From: Brachyhypopomus gauderio
Taxonomy: Eukaryota > Chordata > Actinopteri > Gymnotiformes > Hypopomidae
Length of the DNA stretch: 64,000 bases
Direction: 5' to 3'
NCBI RefSeq assembly: GCF_052324685.1
Contig: NC_135222.1
Coordinates: 3,733,760 to 3,797,759, forward strand
A program made the position numbers and the translations under genes. Below, one piece after another: positions 43,640 through 57,612 of the stretch. Below the pieces are notes generated by a model, which did no database searches, was not told the DNA's origin, and saw nothing but the letters and a program-made list of their open reading frames with translations. Positions within the stretch are counted from its first letter, which is position 1. Each line of letters begins with the position of its first letter.

Positions 43640-44400
43640 TGATGTGGTGGCTTCTGCCTCTTACACCACTATACCAGAAATTATGGACTCGGCAGATATA
43701 ATATTACGAGGGAGATTATTCCATTATCCAGGTGCATATACAACAAACGCACAATCTTCCTTCTGCTTCAGTCTAGGGAACAGCAATAAGCCCTTTATTA
43801 CTGGATCCCAGTGGCCGATCAAAGATTTACCTTTGATGCAAGAGTCACTTGTAGATCCCCAGGAATATTATCTAGACCAACAATCAGCCTTTCTCTATTA
43901 TCCTCATTTAAATTAAGAAAATTGTAGTTCATCCAGTCCCTTATGGCACCAATACACCCCATTAAATGAGATCTTCTACCTCAATCATTCTGATTAACAG
44001 AAACGTACAGTTGTGCATCGTCCTTAAGACATATTAAAACGCCAAATTAAAACTCCAAGTAAAAGCATGAAAATAAAAATAAAATAGGGCCAAGAATACA
44101 ACCCTGTGGTACCCCACATGTAAGATCAACCACAGAAGACACATTGTTTCCAAAGGATGCTGAAAACATGAGATTTGATAAATATGATATAAACCAAGTG
44201 CAGTCCAAGATATGCCAACCCATTCCTTAAGCCTGTTTATTAAAATACCAGGATGTACGGTATCAAACACACCACTAAGATAAAAAAACACTAATCTACA
44301 CCAAACACCTAGAATCAGAGTGCATTACAAGATCATTCATTATTCTCAGCAGGGCTGTTTCTGTTTTACTCTCTTTACGAAATCCAGACTGGAATTTTTC
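43640..44400 (-). mobile_element. LINE reverse-transcriptase fragment
   Basis: Read on the minus strand: FRKESKTETALLRIMNDLV, then a decayed DLSAAFDTV block (SGVFDTVHPGILINRLKEW), then PLETMCL and a region before the YADD position, and finally a C-terminal WNNLP-like block near 43700. Stops and deletions are frequent. The plus-strand 90-codon frame here is its antisense shadow. Confidence 0.75.
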
Positions 44401-44898
44401 AAATGAAAATGTATATTTACAAAAATATGTCCACAGCTATTATGCATGTGTCTATAAGTAAATAAAATCAGTATTGTGGGAAGGTTTCCACAGAACAGTG
44501 ATGTAAGCATAAAAAACATCCCTTGTTTACACCAAACTACTTTTGCCTCAGATTGTGTAATACACTCTGCAGATACAAGTGTACTACGTTTTACGCAACT
44601 GCGTTTGATATGAGGTGCAGTTTTTTTTGTCACCTTCATTAGAGTCTATAACATTTGTTACAACACTGACTGATCAGGTTTTACTTTTACAAAAGAAGAA
44701 TCAATGTTTCCTGTGCTGGGGATTTCTACATGAGATATGCAATCCCTTACAAAACCTGTTAGAGAAGCTTAGTTAGATTAGAAAATACATTTGTCCACAT
44801 GGTCACTGCTTTCCAACAATGTTTCTGAATTTGTTGACTGTTGGTATGTAATGGTGAATTCACACATTATGTTTATTAATCAGTTGTGTACTACTGCA
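44401..44898. other. No gene seen
   Basis: AT-rich spacer between the LINE fragment and the right inverted-repeat arm. Confidence 0.5.
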
Positions 44899-46382
44899 TT
44901 AATAGGCAGTGTAGAGACTCAGGGCGCTCGTGATATTTTATGATGTGTTGCAGTGGGCTTTTTTGAGTGCATAAGTCTTGAGTCATGGTCATGCTTTTAA
45001 CATCTGTAAGCAAAACCTGGAGACATGGTTTTTTAATATCAGATTATTTGCTAAGTTAGCCATCAGTTTAATCATGACACATTAATCATGAGAATTTCTG
45101 AAGATTCTCACTTGATATGTTCCAGGAAGTGGCTTTGTGGCTTATAGCAGAAATAGGTTTCATAAGCATCAAAATGATTATAGCTGTCATCACTGCTAAC
45201 TACAGCACATTTGAACCACAGCTTAGATATGGAGCTAACTGGCCACTACACAGATCTAAGATCCCTCGTACATGTGCCTTCTTTGTCAGTGGTGATCAGT
45301 CAGTGAGTGAAAATCCCCCTTTGAAGTCAAGGCCCCTTTTTTCCTCTGCAAAATGGAAAATATAGGCACCTAATGTCACCTGTCTGAGGAGCACAAATCC
45401 ATTTTGTAAAGTCAGTCTAGGCAAGAAGTGCACGGGGTTCGAGGAAGAGAACCTTGCTGTGTGAACTTCTCTGTCTGTGAACTCTCGTGCTGCCACACCG
45501 TGTCTCTCTTCTCTGTGCTTCAGCCTGAGTTCTCCTGACACACCAGCCCTCTATGCTAAGACAAACAAAACAGCTCTGTTCCTGTGTCTTATATTCTCTT
45601 GTTGAGTCTTGATTTATATTGATTTATGTCAATAAACAGACTGCAATTTTATACTGATTTGATTTTATGCTACTTATTGTTAATTTTAGCACTGTTTTTG
45701 AGTAATCTGTTTCTTGTGGTAGTCCTTATAGGAACTTGATGGAATTTTAATTTAATTTAAGTCCTATTTTTGAAAGAATGTATTTGTTATTATAAAATAG
45801 AAACCATATGTTTTGTGCTGAGAAATATCATTATAAAATTCCAGCATGAAAATGAATGTAATTAATTAACGTAAATAATACAAGTGTAATGTCATGGTAC
45901 AGGGCCCCCCCTGCTGGTTGCCCCCATGCACAGCGGCAGTTGTCCTGTTATTGTTATGTCATGTGCGTCGCTCTATCTGTCTGTGTATATATGTCTTTCT
46001 TGTCTTCGTACCAGTTAACTGCTGGATATTATATCCTTAATATGGATCGTGTCATGGGTTTTTGGTTTGTGCACCTTATTCATTAAACACTAACACTTTT
46101 CAAATGTTATTTCAAATCTTATAAAGAATTTAAACTTCTGTAAATTACTTATATATAAATGGCCTTATGGTAGACTCAGTTTTGTGAAGTGTAAAATGCT
46201 ATTATTGTTTTTATTTAGGGCCAGCGGCTAAATATTTGTCAGTGGGATAACACTGGTACATTTACTTCATAAATCTGCAATGTCTGTCATAAACAAACAA
46301 AGAAATAAATGTTAAGTCTTAGTTTCAGTCTTTAGTCTCTGTTTCAGTGTTCATTCTCAATATGACAGTCAAACTGTTTTGT

Positions 46383-46460
<78 letters not shown>

Positions 46461-48094
46461 TTCTTTGAACTACAAGCCCTGCAGGGTCTCCATCTGCCAC
46501 TAGGAGGATGGAGGTTTGTTGCCATGCGCCACTAGGCTAGTTCACCATAAACTGCTACCAATGACACCGCTGCTTTTGAGTGCAGCAAAAGTGACACAGC
46601 ACCTGTCGCACCTGTCGCATGTGGATGAAACGCAGAGCAGTTGCACATCTGACAGGATCAAAACAAGCACAAGACAAAGCACGAACAATATTGCTGTAAA
46701 ACAACTTTCAGACATCTACACCTATTTAATATACACATTAGATCTCCATCTTTCTCAGTGGCCACTACCAAACCGAAACACTTAATTCATCATAATTTCC
46801 ATTTCTGCAGCACAATGGGAGGAAATGAGACGCCTGGTGCAAAAGACCCCCAAGTAGTGCTGTGTCAGAAACACATTCTCACCTATGCAGAACAAGCCTT
46901 GTTTGCGGTGGGCATAACCTGCCCCCTTGAATACATAAAGCTTCCCTTCCACTCCAGTTAGAAGAACCCGTATGACTCTTACTCCATGGACGTTGCTGTG
47001 CAGATTCTGTTGGTCGCCCTGCTACCCAACCTGGTACTCTCTGGTAAGGTTTACCTGATCTCAGTGACACTCGCCTCTCTGCAAACCACTGGGCCTAATT
47101 GTCACATGCTGTAGAATAGGGTTATAGAAATATTAGTAGTCCAGTAGGATAAGTGGGGAAAAGGTAAGTATATATATAAAAATATTAATATATGAAAGCT
47201 GTAATGATACTGAAAAGCAACATCTGGTACATAAATGATAAAGGCAAGATTAATAAATAAATGCACTTATTTACTTGCAAAAATTAAATTAAAAATATTC
47301 GTATTGATTTTTAAAACAACAATAGCAATAACATAACAAATAAAATAACAATAAAAATAAAAAGATTTTACTTTATGCCTGCCTTGCTATGTGTGTTGAC
47401 CGTCTGGCTGTGCCCAATGTTATTTAATATTGTTTAGTGAACAATATTATTTTATTGAACACTGAAAAGTGCTTCTACAGTAGAAAGAATGAACATATAT
47501 AACGTATTTTTTCCATCTCTCTCCCGTCTTTTGAAACAGCGTACGTAGATGTGGGTATAATCAATGGTAAAGAGGTGAAAACACATTCTAGGCCCTACAT
47601 GGTTTCTGTTCAGAAAAACGGAAAACATGTCTGTGGTGGCTTCCTGTTGTCTGAACGCTTCGTCATGACGGCTGCCCACTGCTGGAACCTGTAAGCCCTT
47701 CTCTGTCCAAGACAGTCTGTGTTTGACACACCAGTGTCACTTTTGCAGTCAAAATACCGTGTACTGAGCAAGGAGTTTCGGTTTAGTGTGACTACTATCA
47801 AAATGACAACATTGCTGATGTCAGATTATAACTGGATTAATCATAAATACTTATGTTACTTATGATTACACAAACGTAGTACAAAGCCTGGCTCATGCTA
47901 CATCACACAGCTTTCATTCACATATGAAGATGTCATACACTTGGAAGGATTTCTGCTACTCTCGTGTTTTTTGTGATCAGGGGGGAGAAGCTCACAGCAG
48001 TGCTTGGTGCTCACGATTTGTCAAAGGGCAACCCTGCTCCACTCCACATTGCAGTGAAGTTCTACCACGTCTATCCAGCATATAACACAAATGT
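44899..48094. repeat. Right arm of large inverted repeat
   Basis: Matches the reverse complement of 21495-25532 from TTAATAGGCAGTGTAG at the outer end of the homology (44899) to ACACAAATGT in protease exon 3 (48094). It lacks the hAT element found in the other arm and keeps the empty target site. A segment at about 45668-46215 has no counterpart. The two arms are separated by 19.4 kb that contains protease genes A and B. Confidence 0.92.
46388..46454. repeat. (CT)n microsatellite
   Basis: A CT run upstream of protease D; counterpart of the (GA)n in the left arm. Confidence 0.95.
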
Positions 48095-48191
48095 GTATTC
48101 TGGTGACATGATGCTGTTACAGGTAAACCATCGGACATAATATTATCCTCTCCTCCAGGCTCTGTGAAGTGTGTAAGCATTTGATATACAT

Positions 48192-48257
<66 letters not shown>

Positions 48258-48441
48258 GGTGCATTTGTAGTGACAATGAAGACTTCCAGAACAGTATTGA
48301 AATGCATGAACATTTTCTGAACTGTGGTTTTCCTGAGGAAGTCACAGATGCTGCTTTTGCTCATGTCTTTCTAAGGTGTTACAATATGACTGAAATTCCA
48401 CCAAAATTAAAACGGAAATGTCATAGCACGTTACCTGTTGC

Positions 48442-48515
<74 letters not shown>

Positions 48516-49611
48516 TGCACTAATAAAACAGGGGCTGATATACTTTACCACTTCAGGATCCTCCAGGATGATGTACAGACTTCATCCCCTTTTGAAGGAT
48601 CCTCCACTAATTTCTTATAGACGAGACAAGAACATTAAAGATGTGCTCGTCAAGAACAATTTAATTAACCATGCAGATTCCAACTGTGGCACTGTAGCCT
48701 GCAACTGATCTAGATGTGCTACGTGTAAATTTATTAACACAACCACTAAAATAACTGGGACAAAAGGATCAGTTGTCATCACTCATTCATCCTCATGCAG
48801 CACAGCAGGAGTTGTTTACTGTATTACTTGCAAATGATATAATCAGCATTACACTGGAGAAACCAAGAGAAGACTTGTTGGTCAGTGTGTTGAACACCTT
48901 TGGATCATCAGGATTAAGGATGTGTAATTTCCAGTGTAAAGGCATTTTAATACTAATGAACATTGTATTGACAACATATCGATTTGCAAAGCCAGTTGTT
49001 GCTATGGCAGCAATGAAACTACAAAATTCAAAGAAAAAGAACTGATCTACACTCATAGAATAGAAAATTGATGAGCGGCTGGTCAACCATTAACAAGGTC
49101 AGTCTCGCCACAGCTGAATGAAACAGTTAAGAAGAGCAGCAGTATCAACTGGATCTCCATACCAAAGAAGAAGCAGGACGTGAAGGCCAAAGTGTGCAGT
49201 GTTGCGGGCTGGGGCAGACAGAAGGACAAGGCTCCGCACAGTCCTCGTCTGATGGAAGTAGACGTCAGTATCATGGACAAAAAGCAATGTCAGAAACTGA
49301 CCCCCAACGTTTCCGGGTTTATATGTGGTCATGGAGGATTTTGTGAGGTATGAGATAATATTATTCAAGAATGAATGTACCTTACACACCGATTCACATA
49401 TGAATACTTCAGCTAAAAAGAAGTGGTATACTGAGAACCTGTCTGCATTATTTTGCAGGGAGACTCTGGTGGTCCTTTGGTGTGTAAGAATACTGCAGTC
49501 GGCATCGTTTCTTTCTATTATAAGACGTGCTCCGAACCCAAGGTCAATGTCTACACCCAGATTTCCACACGTCTGCCTTGGATTAACGCCATTTTAGGAA
49601 GTGTGGTTTGA
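46986..49611 (+). CDS. Granzyme-like serine protease D, 245 aa
   Basis: Five exons (46986-47043, 47540-47690, 47981-48122, 49114-49347, 49459-49611) total 738 bp with phases 1-2-0-0. Signal peptide [19 protein letters not shown]; the mature chain starts IINGKE after VDVG. Catalytic His in TAAHC, Asp in GDMMLLQ, Ser in GDSGG with Gly193 present. Pocket residues before Cys191 read Gly-Phe, and Tyr is near position 216, so trypsin-like specificity is not expected. A TATA-like ATACATAAAG lies at 46931-46940, and AATAAA at 49622-49627. Exons 1 to 3 lie in the inverted repeat and are duplicated in pseudogene C; exons 4 and 5 are outside it. Intron 3 carries microsatellites and a Penelope-like fragment. 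The gene looks intact. Role inferred from family: protease stored in granules of cytotoxic or mast-like cells. Confidence 0.93.
48196..48512. repeat. (TA)n(CA)n and (AT)n microsatellites
   Basis: TA/CA run at 48196-48253 and an AT run at 48446-48512, both in intron 3 of protease D. Confidence 0.95.
48530..49080 (+). mobile_element. Penelope-like element C-terminal (GIY-YIG) fragment
   Basis: Plus-strand translation, broken by stops, shows the region next to and inside a GIY-YIG endonuclease: a block like [14 protein letters not shown], Cys pairs, then VVYCITCK...[13 protein letters not shown]. This arrangement is typical of Penelope-like retroelements. Only the end of the element is present, in an intron of protease D. 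Confidence 0.65.
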
Positions 49612-49629
49612 GCACTCAAATAATAAAAG

Positions 49630-50900
49630 TATCGCATTTTCTGACGTTTGTGCATGTCATTATTGTATGTATGAAAATGTGTGTGTCATGAACTTTGTTT
49701 TGTTCCTTACATATATTAACAGCTCAACTAGGATGTATTTCTCTAACCATTTTGTTTAATTTCCACATTTTGCTCTGCAAATTGCAGACATAACTGTAAC
49801 AGAAGCCAGTTTCTCTAAGGGGTGTCCAAGACTAAACTTAAAAATAGAGCTTTAAATAAACCACTTAACGTACTGTTAGTACCAGTTATGAAATGATGTG
49901 CATTTTGAGACCATATTAACCTTGCTTTTTCACATGATATGACCGAGTATATATGGTCCACCACTCTTTAAAGGAACTGTGTGGTTACGTTTGTCATTTG
50001 CATCACAGAGCTGCTCTTTTCCTAGTTGGTGGTCAGGGTCTGAAGGTCGCGAGACGAGATCTTTACGGTAAGCCTCAGTCACTCACAGCAGTGTGGTGGG
50101 AATATATGACTCAACCCTGCATAGAAAACGGAGCTCTGTTAAACAGCACAAACCTTTGGCATCCACTACATCCACACATCTGTAATAATGATATTGCAGA
50201 TGCAATGAAAGTAATAGTAGGCTACGTCGTTCAAGCTGTAATTCAAATAGTTGAATTGAATTTCGGTTGTGATATATACGCAACACACTTTTTTTGTTTG
50301 TTTGTTTACAGAATCAGAAAATGATCAATCAAAATGTCAATAAATAAATAAATTACCCTATGACCTCCTTATACAGTCAATCCAGTCTGCTTATCAAAGT
50401 ATTATTTTGAGGAGCATCTCTGTCAAAGTAGTACATTTGTAAATGTTGTGTACAATATCCTGGTACAATATCCTGATAAAAACAAAACAAATATATGCAG
50501 ATGCACATTGTAGGAGGTTGAATACAGGAGGCAGAAGTGAAACATAGAGCCAATTTTATTATTCAAGTGATTAAACATCAGTCTCATTTCGAACTCAGTG
50601 TTCTACTGAAAAACACACAGCAATAAGTAGGCCACTGGTAACCATACACAAGGGCCCTCCACCCCCCCGGTGACACTCAGCCACTTCAGTGCTGACATGT
50701 ATGATTTCAACTGTTGATATGATTTATAAGTTGTCAAAATGAGTAGTATTAATGCATGTTTTCAACAAATTTAAATGTAATATATTTACATATTTAAATA
50801 TCTAATATTATATTAATATTAGAAATGATATAGTACAATATGCACTGTCAGGATATCATGTACTGTGCTCGTTGTGAGAAAGAGGTGGGGGCATTGTTTA
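49630..50900. other. Spacer between proteases D and E, no gene
   Basis: AT-rich. A short exon-like piece near 50030-50065 before a GTAAGC is unsupported. Confidence 0.5.
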
Positions 50901-50938
50901 AAACCACAACGAGCAGGTCTTGAAGAGCACATAAATAA
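50901..50938 (+). promoter_or_regulatory. TATA-like box and RUNX-type site of protease E
   Basis: ATAAATAA at 50931-50938 lies 37 bp upstream of the ATG at 50975. AAACCACAAC at 50901-50910 matches the RUNX core ACCACA, a common site in lymphoid and mast-cell promoters. Function is inferred from position only. Confidence 0.4.
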
Positions 50939-50974
50939 CCAGAGTGGTCTCTGATTCTGAGTTTAACTGCCGAG

Positions 50975-52125
50975 ATGAATGCACTGCACGGACTGCTGTT
51001 TGCTGTAGCTCTCAGCACCCTTACATGTAAAGGTAAGTGCTTAGTCATTAATGCAAGACTGAAATGTGCCGAACGGTTTTGAGCAGACTCTGATTTCACC
51101 GAGCACTTCTTCCAGACACCCATGGAGGGCACATTATTAATGGGAGGAAAGCCCAGAAGAACACACTGGGATTCATGGCGTCAGTGCAGTTCAACGGGAA
51201 ACACCACTGTGGTGGATTTCTTATACACCCCCGTTATGTTCTCACCGCTGCACACTGTGACAAGAGGTATTCTGTTGGTGTCCTGTTGCTGTTGGTAAGC
51301 AGCACTGTGTTTGCACTTTGATTTGTACTAAAAGTGAAATGTCCTTCTTATAGTCAAATGCAAGGGGGCCAAATGACTGTGGTCATTGGTACTGAAAACA
51401 TAAAACCAACGGATAACAATCTGCAAAAATATGCAGTTGAAAATAAATACAAATACCCAACATATAAACGTGTCCAAGACGGTGGGGACATCATGCTTCT
51501 AAAGGTATAGTATTGCTCTTAAAGTCCTAATATTTTGACATGTGCAAGGCAAACATCTGATAACGTGAATTCTTTCTGTCACAAATACTTAAAGCTTTCC
51601 AAGAGCACCATGAGGAATAAAGCTTTAAAGACTGTCAAAATCCCGAGGGCAGACAAACCAGTCAGGCCCAACCAAAAGTGCCAGATTGCAGGATGGGGCA
51701 AAACTGAAGCTCAAAACATTGTGGATGATCTTCGGGTCACTGACGTGCCCATCACAGATTTAAAACTTTGCAAGGAGATGTGGACAAAAGTGGATATTAA
51801 ACTCCCAGCAAGAGTGCTATGTGCAGGTGACAATGAAACCAAGAGTGGTGCGTGCCAGGTAAGATGGAAACAAGATGTTTCTCCTCAGCAGGTGACACAA
51901 TGTTCTACTGAAACAGGTGTCAGGCAATTAATCAGATTCTTTGTTCTTCTGATATTTCTTATTTCCTTGCAGGGCGACTCTGGTGGGCCATTGGTGTGTA
52001 ATGGTGTAGCAGTGGGAATCATTTCTTTCAACTTACATAATAATTGTGACTATCCAAATGTGCCAAATGTCTTTACTGACATTTCAAAGTACCGAGTCTG
52101 GATTAAAAAAGTTATTGGGAAATAG
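50975..52125 (+). CDS. Granzyme-like serine protease E, 258 aa
   Basis: Compact five-exon gene (50975-51032, 51116-51266, 51354-51504, 51595-51858, 51973-52125), 777 bp, phases 1-2-0-0. Signal peptide MNALHGLLFAVALSTLTC; the mature chain starts IINGRKAQ. Catalytic His in TAAHC, Asp in GDIMLLK, Ser in GDSGGPLVC. Residues before Cys191 are Gly-Ala, so no Asp189. AATAAA at 52191-52196. It is more distant from A, B and D than they are from each other, and its introns are short (83-114 bp) without insertions. It lies outside the inverted repeat and probably represents an older member of the cluster. Basic residues are frequent, as in granule-stored proteases. Confidence 0.94.
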
Positions 52126-52199
52126 GTTTGAGGCATTTTCACTTTGTGTTGCTTCTAATTTCATGTAATTGTTGTTCACATTTGTGACTAAATAAAGAT

Positions 52200-52609
52200 A
52201 CACAATCAAAACATAAGCCAGTTCCTTAACTGAGTAAAATACCTTTGTTTGTCCTCACCAATAGTTTCAGAATCCTCACATATTGAAAATGTAGTACAGT
52301 GAAAGTGATATTGTTTGATATTGGAATGTAATTTTTAATTTTTTATATGGTTGGCGCTGAATGAAAATTAAACACCAATTCATTTTACTCAGGCGTCTTA
52401 GGGAGCCTGATGAAAACCGAAACACAGAGTTGGCTTTGGATCCTTTGATGGAAACCACAGTAAATACACCTCATCACCACACTTTTGTTCACCATCACCT
52501 TTTGTTGCTTTCATGAGGAGCAGAAAGGCCCGACACAGGCTTCCCCTTACTGCAGAACACACGAATGAACTTAACCAATGTCAAAAACACAGCCAAATGT
52601 ATGGCCGTG
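52200..52609. other. No gene seen
   Basis: 3' flank of protease E and start of a Tc1-like region. Confidence 0.45.
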
Positions 52610-53270
52610 AGAATTTGTGAAGTATCGAGGTTAAAAGATTGTGAGGTCTGGCACTGATGTGAGGTTGGACAAGGGGGCCTGGCTTGCAACCTGTGCTCCA
52701 GTTCTTCCCAAGTGTTCAGCAGGGTTGAGATCAAGGCTCTGTTGAGGCAAACTTGTAAAACGATGTGAAACCTCCTTGGTGCGGGGGGTAGATTCGTACT
52801 GGAGGAGCAGAGGGCCTTCTTCAAGATGCTGCCACCTTGGAATCGTTCGAGAATATGCTGTAGCATTACCACTTCTCTTTGCTGAAAGTAATAGGCCTAC
52901 ACCAAAGCCTGAAAAACACCTTCAGATCCTCATTCCACCTCCATCAACCTTTACTGTTGGATTTGGACATAGCCAGGAGCATGAAAGCTCCTAGACTGGT
53001 CCCACCCAGAGCGTGGAGCAGACCGTCAGTGTAACGAACCCTCCCTATAGGACATTTCCAGTCTAGTGGTGGTATGCTTTACAGCACTCCAGCAGAACCT
53101 TGGCATTGTGTATTGTGATCTTAAAACATGTGCGGCTGCTTGACCAAGGGAACTTTTATGAAGCTCCTGGTACTCGGTTTGCGTGCTGATATTACTTCCT
53201 GGAGTCAATTGAAACTCTAAGTGGTGCAGCAGATGAGCGATTTTTACACACTGCATGTTGCAGCGTCTGA
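52610..53270 (-). mobile_element. Tc1/mariner remnant
   Basis: The plus strand resembles the antisense of a fish Tc1-like transposase gene: motifs around GTTCTTCCCAAGTGTTCAGC, GGTTGAGATCAAGGCTCTG, GTGGTATGCTTTACAGCACT and ATGAAGCTCCTGG occur in the expected order. It is strongly decayed, with no open frame. Confidence 0.6.
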
Positions 53271-54312
53271 GACTCTCGCTGTGTGGTTGGTCTACTGTTG
53301 CACCTAGTCTTTCGTTTCACAGTGAAAGTGGAGACGGTGTCCAAAAACGTCCGCATTACAAAAAGCAAGGTTCGCTCGCATGCGGTTGTTGCACTGATGA
53401 TATAATCCTGTATCAAAGCAGCACAAGATCAAGTGCTTTGCTTCAGCTCTTACAGGCATTGCACAGACATCCGTGCTTTGCATTTTGCAGCCGAGTCCCT
53501 CCTGCAGCCACACACAGACATGCCGTAATACGAAACCAATCCTGAATGACAACGTGTTTACAAACAACATTAATGATGGAATGACAACAAACAACACTAA
53601 TTGAAGTGTGAAATTGCTCATTAACATGTGCTGATAACACAGTATGCTTTAACTGCAGTATGCCTGTGGGTTTGTACTAATCCAGCTACACTCGAGAGAA
53701 TGAAACGGGCCCCACATATGTGCACTGCAACATGTTGTGCAGAAGTGGACGTTTCCTCAGAGGTTCATCTTGTAAATAGAGCCCTTAATCATCCATACTT
53801 TCTTTAAGTAATACTACATCTTAATACAGTTTATATAACATTGCAGGGCAAAGCTAAAGCCTGATTTACATTTTAGCATTAACATACAAATTACAGCTGT
53901 CAAACTGTCAGGATTTATTTTACCTTCAAGAATGCACAGTGCAATTAGTTATACATCAAATGACACTTCAGTGTGAATATGCCAATCAAGAACAGGGAAG
54001 GAAAAAAAAAATTATATACGATAAATAAAATCTTTCCTTCACACTTGGTTATCTGTGTATTAATTTTACTAGACAACCAATACCTTTAGAACAGGTATCA
54101 AGTTTTGTAACACCAATACAAAGGCCCTTGCAACAACACTTGTAATATCTTCTGGTTTCCGTCTTGCTGTCCCTTGAATTTAGCTTGTCAGTCAGAGACG
54201 TCTACATGTGGGAAACTATTTCCATGTGAAGCAAACTGTACACCATTAGAGATTCATCCACTGGAGCCATGGCTGTAGTCTTATTGTTGGCTAATTGTGA
54301 CAAGGTCAGTGC
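53271..54312. other. No gene seen
   Basis: Unannotated sequence downstream of micos13; several short ORFs without support. Confidence 0.5.

Positions 54313-57612
<3,300 letters not shown>

Noticed and set aside
43644-43916. Plus-strand 90-codon ORF
   Set aside because: Antisense shadow of a minus-strand LINE fragment.
45890-46105. Possible solo LTR in the right arm
   Set aside because: TG start and CA end can be chosen, but no matching target duplication is visible.
49953-50324. 123-codon ORF between proteases D and E
   Set aside because: No recognised domain, splice support or conservation that I can see.
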